Source: CAZHGD01 sp964531735
GTDB lineage: Bacteria > Armatimonadota > UBA10988
Direction of reading: 5' to 3'
NCBI GenBank assembly: GCA_964531735.1
Contig: CAZHGD010000085.1
Coordinates: 1-30,266, forward strand
Length of the DNA: 30,266 bases
Below are positions 8,601 to 15,700 of this stretch, piece by piece. The notes beneath the pieces were generated by a model that did no database searches, was not told the origin of the DNA, and saw only the letters and a list, made by a program, of their open reading frames with translations. Position 1 is the first letter of the stretch. Each line of letters starts with the position of its first letter. A program made the translations under genes and the position numbers.

Positions 8601-9566
8601 CTGCTCTGGTCGGACCAGGCCGAGCTGGTGGCGCTGCGTCAGGACGACACGGTGCTCTGGCGTCGCACCTTCGGCGGCGCCATCACGACGGCCGACGTGT
8701 TCGCCGAACTGGCCAAGTCGCCTCGGGTGGTGGTCACCACGCGCGAAGCCCGCCTGTACTGCCTCGACGGCACGGGCCAGGAGCTGTGGCGGACCGACTT
8801 CCTGGCCAGCGCCGAGCAGAACGGCGACCTGCCGATCGGGTACTCCGTCGGCCTGCTCAAGTCGCCGGCTGGTCAGCCGCTGCTGGTCGTCGGCAACTAC
8901 AACCTGGCCTCCTACGTCAGCGCCGAAGGCATGGTGCTGCACTACCAGCGCCTGCCGGCCGCCTTCCAGACGCTCACCTTGCGGCGCGGGCTCGACCTGG
9001 ACGGCAGTGGCGTCGAGGCGCTCCTCTCCGGCGAGGTCTGGGGCACATTGAGCGTGCTCGACAGCGAACGCAAGCTGCGGCAGGTCCTGCGCAAGCCGAC
9101 CGGGCGCGGCGTGGCGCTCTGCACCTGGGGCGAGCCGCGAGCCGGCGACGCCACGGCGCTGGTCTGCTCCGAGAACGGCGTCGGCCGCCTCGACCTGCGC
9201 ACGATGACCTACCGGTGGCAGCACGCCATCGCGCCGATCAATGGCGCGGCGCTGGGCGACCTGGACGGCAGTGGACGGCTGTCGTTGGCCGTTGCCAAGC
9301 ACGACGGCTTCGTCCTGGTCTTCGATGACGCCGGGCAGCTCCAGCGGCAGGTGCTGCTTGGCGAACCAGGGCGAGCCGTCGCAGTCGTCCCCGGACGCCA
9401 GACGGCGACAGTCGTCGCCGCGCTGCCCGACCGCTTGGTGCGTCTGGCCGGCGACGAAGCCGTCGTCCTGGTCACCGGCGAATACGAGCGCCTGCTGACC
9501 ACCGGGGCGCCGGGCGAGCTGGTGGCGGTGACGCCGTCGGGAGGCGTCGTCCGGCTCCGGCTCTGA
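5676..9566 (+). CDS. Large exported polysaccharide-lyase-like protein with FG-GAP/propeller C-terminus
   Basis: The 1296-residue protein starts with a short hydrophobic export signal (MACLAAVLLITGVVS). Residues about 30-150 resemble the alpha/beta N-terminal domain found before some glycoside hydrolase catalytic domains. Residues about 180-440 look like an alpha/alpha toroid (WFDAGDYG, GGRHQTMGTSAFA). Residues about 480-730 are beta-rich and resemble the heparinase II/III-type sandwich (LPLDNNSLIRFTD, WLHANSEKQGNLHRNAVYCSDG). A Pro/Ala linker (about 771-810) leads to a discoidin-like domain (about 815-950). A terminal region follows with DLDGDGRPELLLW (967-979), DLDGSGVEALL and DLDGSGRLSLAV, typical of FG-GAP/VCBS propeller blades. 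It probably binds and cleaves a polysaccharide outside the cytoplasm; the lyase fold is inference and the substrate unknown. The ATG has GGAG 8 bases upstream. Confidence 0.8.
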   Translation: MACLAAVLLITGVVSPQMLLRPCRPPTALRQVTVVAPSTDAAPLLAALRARGAEADAAAPDSVLSEGGITWRADRLPRTMVLVGGIHNNAAMLPLYGNYLSFADATYPGGDGFVVRTVAAPFGPGTQAVLVEATSPAGAKAGVARLLELLAQATERHLPAALEAHLSPDLARVAAQLPPAARYALTGAPDAARQGLAALLAAANERGWFDAGDYGVERYVREALYLQDAPGLTADEQRRLDEALFTTCRLATDQYWRARDGHAIGGRHQTMGTSAFAAAVQLLRRRGEPNAAARALLEQWWSQSAAYWRNACATFHDDLEGFPIYCSPEPTIDQAFAFGHAGYLREQLPLAALRAVAATDNLGCYCGTGTYEECRPGDVYKPMPLGWVLSVADYFQPGRGWRQLGGQFPYAYGWNWALGRRLATVRTFDGGRAGQLPADLLGLLPVPLGPYRHQRLPASERPPLERCYEKLAGRESYARDAQYFVLQGYQPTSADNVLPLDNNSLIRFTDLGHVWLHANSEKQGNLHRNAVYCSDGVSAVTPARAGELLGLHNGPKVALASSRLSALGPSTWTRHLVWRRGHYLVLIDVVRSERAGRFALTCTFRTPQPADLTADGLLAREGDAAFRVVNADPVRLSLEGGHELEGAAVPSLLRESRVLSGPAGTVATFRNLLFATDSAHAADLAVRPVGAHALLVQGRTRGVAELALIAAAAEGPIRVGPFASDAQLVYIGTGGVQMAGGQRVALHDRPLGAASDDAVTTALRQLWQSAAPVPRPAVAMPALRPPGRPAAPVFTPLPAPVAAPVLPATPSGEGLAGTLFDRVITRGPTVRWPAGEVCLELDLREVHTVSQIDFQVGLLGEYNRIADAARLPAPRTVAAEFSRDRFTADRRQRELRFVSDCTYENLHKGSVWPILRWTCGAIGEPARWLRLTFAAAQWPGGLALNELSVRPTGAGSARVLGAIQRDLDGDGRPELLLWSDQAELVALRQDDTVLWRRTFGGAITTADVFAELAKSPRVVVTTREARLYCLDGTGQELWRTDFLASAEQNGDLPIGYSVGLLKSPAGQPLLVVGNYNLASYVSAEGMVLHYQRLPAAFQTLTLRRGLDLDGSGVEALLSGEVWGTLSVLDSERKLRQVLRKPTGRGVALCTWGEPRAGDATALVCSENGVGRLDLRTMTYRWQHAIAPINGAALGDLDGSGRLSLAVAKHDGFVLVFDDAGQLQRQVLLGEPGRAVAVVPGRQTATVVAALPDRLVRLAGDEAVVLVTGEYERLLTTGAPGELVAVTPSGGVVRLRL

Positions 9567-9589
9567 GCCACCGGCCCATGGAGAGCGCG

Positions 9590-9913
9590 ATGGATCTGCC
9601 AGACGACGTCGTCCAGTACGTGCAGCGCGCGTTCGCGCCGGCCGCACAAGCGCCGGCGCTCGCCCAGCTCGCGGCGGCCGTTGACGAAGCCGGGCGACCC
9701 GTCGGCCCACGGCTCCTCCGCTGCGCGGCGGTGGCGGCGCGCGGCGATACGGAGCGGCTCGACTACTACGTCAACCTGCTCCAGATCGACTGGCGCGACG
9801 TCATCGTCGCCGGCGAGTACTGGCCCGTGGAGGGCCGGCTCACCCGCGTCCGCAACCTGGCCGAGCCGATTGGCCAAGGCGAGTTTGGTCCGCCGGGCCT
9901 GCTCGCCGAGTGA
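9590..9913 (+). CDS. Small uncharacterised protein, 107 residues
   Basis: This small gene follows the large exported protein by 23 bases and is probably translated from the same mRNA. I prefer ATG 9590 (MDLPDDVVQYV) because GGAG lies 6 bases upstream; an ATG at 9578 would add four residues. The protein is soluble, helical in its first half, and contains ERLDYYVNLLQIDWRDVIVAGEYW near the centre. I do not recognise a family. Strong ribosome site, tight spacing and biased third codon positions support a real gene. Confidence 0.7.
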   Translation: MDLPDDVVQYVQRAFAPAAQAPALAQLAAAVDEAGRPVGPRLLRCAAVAARGDTERLDYYVNLLQIDWRDVIVAGEYWPVEGRLTRVRNLAEPIGQGEFGPPGLLAE

Positions 9914-10057
9914 GTGTCCGCCGGCCTGGGCAACGCCACCGCCAGCGTCTGCTCGCCGCGCCGTAACAGGATGGTCAAGTAACCGCTCCCAGCGCCCTGC
10001 CCACCGGTTGGGTAGACGGTTCGCGGCGCTGGCCGCCGCGGTAGTGGGAGGTACTCG

Positions 10058-10495
10058 ATGCACAACGAACAGGCGCCCCAGAGCTTCAGCTTGCGGGCCT
10101 TCACGTCCATGGTGGTGGTGTTCTCATTCACCGTGCTGTCGCTCAGCGGGCTGATCATGCTGCTCTGGCCCGGCCGCAGCACGCCGAGCGTACTCGGCCT
10201 GAGCCGACACGCCTGGTCGGGCATGCACGAGTGGATCAGCGTGCTCGTAGTGATCGCCGCCGGCGTGCACCTCTGGTACAACTGGCGCCCTGTTCTGTCG
10301 TACCTGCGGCGCGGCGCCGGTGTGATTCGCCGCGAGTGGGTGGTCGCGTTCGCCCTGGTGGCCATGGTCACGGCTGGGGCCTTTGTCGGTGGCGGCAAAC
10401 AGGGACCCGGCGGCCCTCCCGGCGCGGCCGGCAGACCGGCGGCCAGCCTCGGCAGCGGCCCGTCTGCTCCGGCGGCGCCCGGCAGCCAACGGTGA
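10058..10495 (+). CDS. DUF4405 membrane protein (cytochrome b-like)
   Basis: The 145-residue membrane protein has three predicted helices (about 15-37, 56-75, 93-111). The first two are joined by the DUF4405 pattern SGLIMLLWPG ... LGLSRHAWSGMHEW ... GVHLWYNW. Histidines H51, H57 and H71 lie in or next to the helices, as in small cytochrome-b-like modules, so haem or quinone contact is plausible but unproven. The C-terminus (about 112-145) is a Gly/Pro/Ala-rich disordered tail. The start is firm: GGAGG (10047-10051) lies 6 bases before the ATG. It is the last gene of the plus-strand block, 144 bases after the small protein, and is followed by a perfect palindrome. Confidence 0.85.
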   Translation: MHNEQAPQSFSLRAFTSMVVVFSFTVLSLSGLIMLLWPGRSTPSVLGLSRHAWSGMHEWISVLVVIAAGVHLWYNWRPVLSYLRRGAGVIRREWVVAFALVAMVTAGAFVGGGKQGPGGPPGAAGRPAASLGSGPSAPAAPGSQR

Positions 10496-10512
10496 CCTCG
10501 GTCGAACCTACT

Positions 10513-10546
10513 CGCACGGCCGCCGAGACGTCTCGGCGGCCGTGCG
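10513..10546. terminator. Perfect 34-bp palindrome between convergent genes
   Basis: The two 17-base arms (10513-10529 and 10530-10546; inner sequence CGCCGAGAC/GTCTCGGCG) are exact inverse complements with no spacer. It lies between the stop of DUF4405 (10495) and the stop of the radical SAM gene (10551), where a bidirectional terminator is expected. Neither side has a clear T-run, so termination may rest on the hairpin alone. Confidence 0.7.
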
Positions 10547-10550
10547 GCGT

Positions 10551-11861
10551 TCAGACCGTCGGCTGCTGGTCGCCCGTGACGGCCACCGGCGCGGCCACCT
10601 TCCACGGGTTGACCGGCAGCACCTTCAGGCCAGGCGTCGCCTGCGGGCCACAGCCGCACGGATAGGTACCGGGCGACAGGTCGATCTTCTCGCCCAGTTC
10701 GGCCCACATCTCGAGCGTCTCGGTGCACAGCGTGATCGGCACCGTCTTGTTCAGGCGGCGGATCTCGTCGATGCAGAACTCGTACACCTCGCGGCGCAGC
10801 TCATGCGGAAACGGCGCCACCTTGGTCGCGGCCATGTCGTCCTTCGCGGCCCAGGCGGCTTCGAGGAACCGGGGATCGATCAGCGAGGTATCGGCCAGAC
10901 GGCAGAGCTCGTCGACCTTCATCCAGGCCAGTGTGAACAGCGAGATGCTGTCCGGGCGCGTGGTGGTCAGCACCTGGTGGATCATCGCCCCCAGTTCGTC
11001 GCGCCAGCCGATGACGGGCACGATCGGCTTGAACTTGAACCGCGTCTGGTAGCCCCACGCATCGCACTTCGCCGCCGCTTCCAGACGCTCGGTGGTCGTC
11101 GCCGAGCGGGCCTCCATCAGCCGGCTCTGGGTCTCCGCGGTGAGGCTCCAGGTCAGGATCGTCCGTCCATTGTGGTCACAATCGCGCAACCAGTCGACGT
11201 TGGCCGACTTGGTGTGCACGATGACGTAGTTGTCTTCGCTCCGGGCGCAGAAGTCCATCACCGCCGGCAGGCCGCCGTATTCGGGCTCCTGCGCCAGGGC
11301 CTCGGAATCATCCTCGTAGAGCCAGGTCTTCTGCCAGGGGTTCTTGGCCGACAGCTCGGCCAGTTTGGTGATGTACTCCTCGACGTTCATCATCAGCGCG
11401 TGCGGCTCGTGCAGGCCGCAGTAGAAGCAGCGGTGCGGACAGCCGAAGACCAGGTGGATGCGCCACGCCGGGCGGCAGACATGGTCCGCACACGGCTTGA
11501 CATCCTTCTGACCGGACGAGAACCAGGTGAAGGCGTCGTAGCCGTAGACGGCGCGCATCGACCACGGCACGCGCTCGAGCTTCGCCTTGATGGCCTCCTG
11601 GTGCTCCGGCCAACGGCCGTCCCAGCGCATCTTGGCAAACACCATGCCGCCGTCCTCGGCCGGCGGCGGCATGCCCATCCGGCCGCCGGCGCGATGCCAG
11701 TTGTGGCGCTCGGCGGCTGCCGGCAGTTCCTCAACGGAGACCACTTCGGTCGGCGTGCCGGCCGGCAGAGCGGCCAGGACCCGTTCGGCGCGGGCCCGCA
11801 TCAGCGGGTCAGCCAACACCTCATCGAGGATGACAACATACGGGGGACGCAACGCGTACAT
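10551..11861 (-). CDS. Spore-photoproduct-lyase-like radical SAM protein
   Basis: The 436-residue protein has a canonical radical SAM cluster C141-x3-C145-x2-C148 (FGCPHRCFYCGLHEP). It is followed by an SPL-type pattern: YVIVHTKSANVDWL, TILTWSLTAETQSRL, RLEAAAKCDAWGYQ and FKPIVPVIGW. True SplB is about 340 residues; this one has an extra ~130-residue N-terminal part, an additional Cys pair (C124, C129) before the cluster, and CGC (402-404) near the C-terminus. It probably binds a 4Fe-4S cluster and cleaves SAM; the substrate could be a DNA lesion or something else. The start ATG 11861 has GGAG 7 bases upstream, and the gene follows the TIM-barrel gene by 21 bases. Confidence 0.85.
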   Translation of the reverse strand: MYALRPPYVVILDEVLADPLMRARAERVLAALPAGTPTEVVSVEELPAAAERHNWHRAGGRMGMPPPAEDGGMVFAKMRWDGRWPEHQEAIKAKLERVPWSMRAVYGYDAFTWFSSGQKDVKPCADHVCRPAWRIHLVFGCPHRCFYCGLHEPHALMMNVEEYITKLAELSAKNPWQKTWLYEDDSEALAQEPEYGGLPAVMDFCARSEDNYVIVHTKSANVDWLRDCDHNGRTILTWSLTAETQSRLMEARSATTTERLEAAAKCDAWGYQTRFKFKPIVPVIGWRDELGAMIHQVLTTTRPDSISLFTLAWMKVDELCRLADTSLIDPRFLEAAWAAKDDMAATKVAPFPHELRREVYEFCIDEIRRLNKTVPITLCTETLEMWAELGEKIDLSPGTYPCGCGPQATPGLKVLPVNPWKVAAPVAVTGDQQPTV

Positions 11862-11882
11862 GGTACAGCTCCGGTGATCTGG

Positions 11883-12707
11883 TCAGTAGCGGCACTCGAG
11901 CGACTGCATGACCCGGTCGGCCTGTGCGTAGGCTTCCAGGACCCAGTCTTCCAGGCGGTCCGTGGGCGCCGCCGGCGACACGACGACGCTGACCACGCCG
12001 TCGAAGCCGGTCGCCTTGATCGCGGCCAGGTATGCGGCCAGCGGCGCACTGCCCTGCCCCGCCGGCCGGTGATCGGCGCTGTGGCCGTCCGAGTCGGCCA
12101 GCAGCACCTGCTCGATGCGGCCGCCCAGGCGAGACAGGCCGGTCGGCGCCACCTGCATCAGGTGCAGGTACGCCAGGTCGCAGGCCGCACCCACCACCGA
12201 CGGCAAGCCGACCTCTTCGACGAAGGCCACCACCGCTTCGATGGAGCTGAGCAACGACCAGCGGAACGGTTCCAGCCTTAGCGACAGCCGCCGGCCGAGC
12301 GATTGCGCGTGTTCGCCGAGCTCACGCACCAATGCCACGGCCCAGCCCCATTGTTCCTGTGGGGGCACCACCGCCTGCTCCCACAGGTAGTCACCCAACC
12401 CCAGCAGCAGGTGACCCGCGCCGAGCGCGGCGCAGAAGTCGAGGTGGCGGCGGCAACGATTGAGGTGGAAGAAGCGCACCGACTCGTTGCGGTCGCTCAG
12501 GCCGAGCGCTTCGCAGCAAACGGAATCGACCGGCAGACGGCTGTCGCGCGCGGCGGCCAACAGCGCCTGCGTCTCGGCCTCCGACAGCATCAGCGGGTCA
12601 CAGTGCAGCGCCAGAGTGTCGAAACCGATGGCCTTGGTGCGGCGGATGTCGCGTGCCGTGACCTGCCCGGTCGCCGACCAGGCGGTGCTCAACAGCCCCA
12701 GCTTCAT
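11883..12707 (-). CDS. Sugar phosphate isomerase/epimerase-like TIM barrel (AP_endonuc_2 fold)
   Basis: The start is ATG 12707 (MKLGLLSTAW), with GGAG 7 bases upstream; the frame before it reads into low-complexity Arg-rich sequence. The 274-residue protein fits the xylose-isomerase-like family by length and by pattern: strand ends near LALHCD, VDSVCCEALGL, LSLRLEPF (E146), GAACDLAYLH (D177) and LLADSDGHSADHRPAGQGSAPL. The last metal-binding Glu usually seen near the final strand appears replaced in VVSVVVSP, so metal binding may be altered. The family includes sugar isomerases, epimerases and endonuclease IV. It is 21 bases upstream of the radical SAM gene, so the two proteins probably share one task. 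Confidence 0.8.
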   Translation of the reverse strand: MKLGLLSTAWSATGQVTARDIRRTKAIGFDTLALHCDPLMLSEAETQALLAAARDSRLPVDSVCCEALGLSDRNESVRFFHLNRCRRHLDFCAALGAGHLLLGLGDYLWEQAVVPPQEQWGWAVALVRELGEHAQSLGRRLSLRLEPFRWSLLSSIEAVVAFVEEVGLPSVVGAACDLAYLHLMQVAPTGLSRLGGRIEQVLLADSDGHSADHRPAGQGSAPLAAYLAAIKATGFDGVVSVVVSPAAPTDRLEDWVLEAYAQADRVMQSLECRY

Positions 12708-12775
12708 CGTCCGTCTCCGCCGGCGTTCTGACCCCGGAGGCCGTTCGCGGCCGCCTGGCCGGCTCCTTCCGCCGC

Positions 12776-15700
12776 TCAGGAGATCGTCACCCACCGCACC
12801 GCGCGAGTCACCGCGCCGTTGGCACTGGTGGCCGTGACCTCGATCAGGTAGCTGCCGCGTGGCGCCTTGTGTCCACTGTCGTCATAGCCATCCCACGACA
12901 GTCCCGCCTGGCCGGCGCCGACCGACACCGTGGGCAGTTGTCGCACGATGTGGCCGCTGGGCCCCTTCACGATGGCCGACAGCTCGGCCGGCGCCGTCAG
13001 GGCGACCACGATCGTCATGCCGCGGCCGCGCGTCACCGCCGCCGTGACACTGGTGAGCTGCGCGCGGTCGAGGTTGCCATACCGGGCCGTGAGGCGGAAG
13101 CGACGCCGTCCACCGGCGGCGTTGGCAGTCCAGCGGTACGCCGTGTGCGTGTTCAGGACCACCTGCGTGCCGGTGTCCAGGTCGGTCATCTCCAGCAGCA
13201 GTCCACGCGGTATCTGCCGCAACAGCCCGGCCCATGACAGCACCGTCTCGCCGGCCGTCCGACTGGTCACCTCGGCGGTCCACTGAGCCGTGCCGGACAA
13301 CGCCGGCTGAATCACGCCGGCCGCGCGCGACTGGCCGTCGCTGCCCACAATGGCCACCCTAGCACCCGATGCCGTCCCATCGCCCGGCGGACGCTCCAGG
13401 CTCAGCGCTGCCGAGAGGCCCGAAGCACAGCCCACCAGCGCCGGCTGTCCCGCCTGCCCGTTCTGGCTGGCGGACAGTCGCAGCGTCCAATCCTGCGACG
13501 GCGCCAGGCGCCGCACCGGTCGCGCCGCAGCCGACGGCGCCGGCAGCACCAGCGAGACGCCGTCCGTCAGCGCCAGCACCCACATGCCACTCAGGCGCGG
13601 CAGACTGCTCAGGCCCTGATCGACCACCACCAGGTTGGGGTCCAAGACCAGCGCGTAGCTGCCCGCGCTGCGCTGCCAGACCCACCCGGCAGGCGCCACG
13701 GTCGTCCTCCACAAGCTGCCCGTCGCCAGTGTACCCGCCGCCTGGCCGTTGACCAGCACGCCGATGCCGGCAGAGAGCCACGGCAGGTCGAGCGAGTACG
13801 GATTGCCGATGGCGTTCCAGCCGCGGCTGAGTGTCACGGTCACCGAGTCACCCGACGACCCCTCACCGATCAGTCGGTAGCGGAATGCGGTGCTGCTGGT
13901 CAGCCAGAACCCCTCGCCGAGCCGCGGCGCGGTGCCGCTGGTGAACAAGGCGTAGGCGTAGGCTGCCGGATCCCAACGGCGGGCCACCACGCCGCTCTGA
14001 TTGACCAGCCCGGCGAAGCTATCGGCGTCGGCCAGCAGCGGCAGGCTGACGAACTGCGTGCCGGCGGCGACATCCAGATCCAGGTAGCTGGTGGCCGACA
14101 GCACCACCGACGACAAGGTGACGCCATCCTGCTTCACGCGCAGCGCCCATTGCCCAGGCTGGCTCGCTGCCACCGTCACGGACACCTGCCCGCCTTCGCC
14201 ACTGGTCGCGCCGAGCGACACCAGGACCAAACCGTGGCCGGCAGTGTACTCGGTGCCGTCACCAGCCGCGGTGTCGCCGTAGGCCTTGACCAGCAGGCGC
14301 CGGCCGGTGACCGTCGCGCCCTCCACCGGCAGGCCGGCCGCGTCGCGCAAGGTCACGGTCAGCACGGCGGTCTGTTGGCCGTCGGCAGCGATCCGCGACG
14401 GAGCGATGACCACCGCCGAGTTCGCCGCGCTGACCAGCCGGGGCGTGAAGGTCCCCGACACGTGCAGGCTGACCTGGTCGACCGTCACCTGCCAGGTAAC
14501 GCTCTGCGGCCGGGTCGCGGTGGCCGAGAAGCGCAGCTTGCCCGCGGAGTCGGTCGTCTCGGCCTGCCAGACCAGCGTCGCCGGTGAGGCGGTCAGGCTG
14601 GTCGTGGTCTGCACGCTGATGCGGCTACGGCCCACGCCGGCCAGCGGCGTGCCGCTGCTGTCGAGCACGGTCAGGGTCAGCACGAGGGCACTGGCGCCGT
14701 CGGCGGTCGCCGACGCTGGACTGATGGCCAACGTCGTGCGCGACGCGTCCGCGGTCGTGGCTGCGAAACTCACCGTGGCGGTCTGGGTCACCGTGGTGCC
14801 CGCAATGGTGGCGGTGAAGCGCACGCTCTGGGCCACGCTACCGGTCACCGTCGCTGTGGTCACGCCGCTGGCATTCGTGGCCGTCGCCGGCTGCGTGATG
14901 GTCACGCCGGTGGCGGGAACGCTGGTCACCCGCACCTGGCTGGCCGCCACACCGGACACGGCGTTGCCGTAGGCGTCCTTCGCCGTGATGGTCAACTGGA
15001 CGGCCTCCGAGCCGTCCGCCGCGGCCCGCGACTTGGCGGCGACGAGCGCCGACTGCGCCGCACTCACACTGCTCGGCGTGATGGTGGTCGAGACGCTCGC
15101 CGCGTTGTTCCCCGAGTTCGGGTCCGACGCGCTGCCGGTGACGGTCACGTCATTGGTCACCGTCGGAACGACCTTGGCCAAGGTGCCGATCTGCACCACG
15201 GCCGAGGCGCCCGCAGCCAGCACTGAGGCCGTGTCGCTCACGGTGTTGCCGTTGTGGCTCAGCGTCAGTGTCGGCCCACTGAGTTGGGTCTGGCTCTGGT
15301 AGCTCACACCGGCGGGCAGTACATCGGTCAGGACCAGGCTGCCGGCGTTGCTCGGACCGGCGTTGGTCACCGTGACCGTGTAGCTCAGCACACTCCCCGC
15401 CGTCAGCGAGCTGGCCGAAGCGGAGACCGTCACCGCGAGGTCAGCTTGCGGCGTCAGCGTGTCGGTGTCGGTCGCCGTGTTGTTGGCGGTCACCGGGTCG
15501 GTCGTGCCCGAGGGCGGTGTGATCGTGGCCGTGTTCGACAACTGCCCGGTGGCGCTGGCCGCGATGGTTGCGTGCACGGTGTAGGTGATCGTGCTCGCCG
15601 CCGGCATCGTCACCGTGTGCGCGAGGTGGCCCGAACCGGAGGCGCTGAAGCCCGTGGCGCCACCGGCCGCCACCGCGGTGTAGGTCACGCTGCTCAGCAC

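Noticed and set aside
10383..12281. A 632-residue plus-strand open frame
   Set aside because: It is opposite the radical SAM and TIM-barrel genes, has no ribosome site, and runs through the palindrome.
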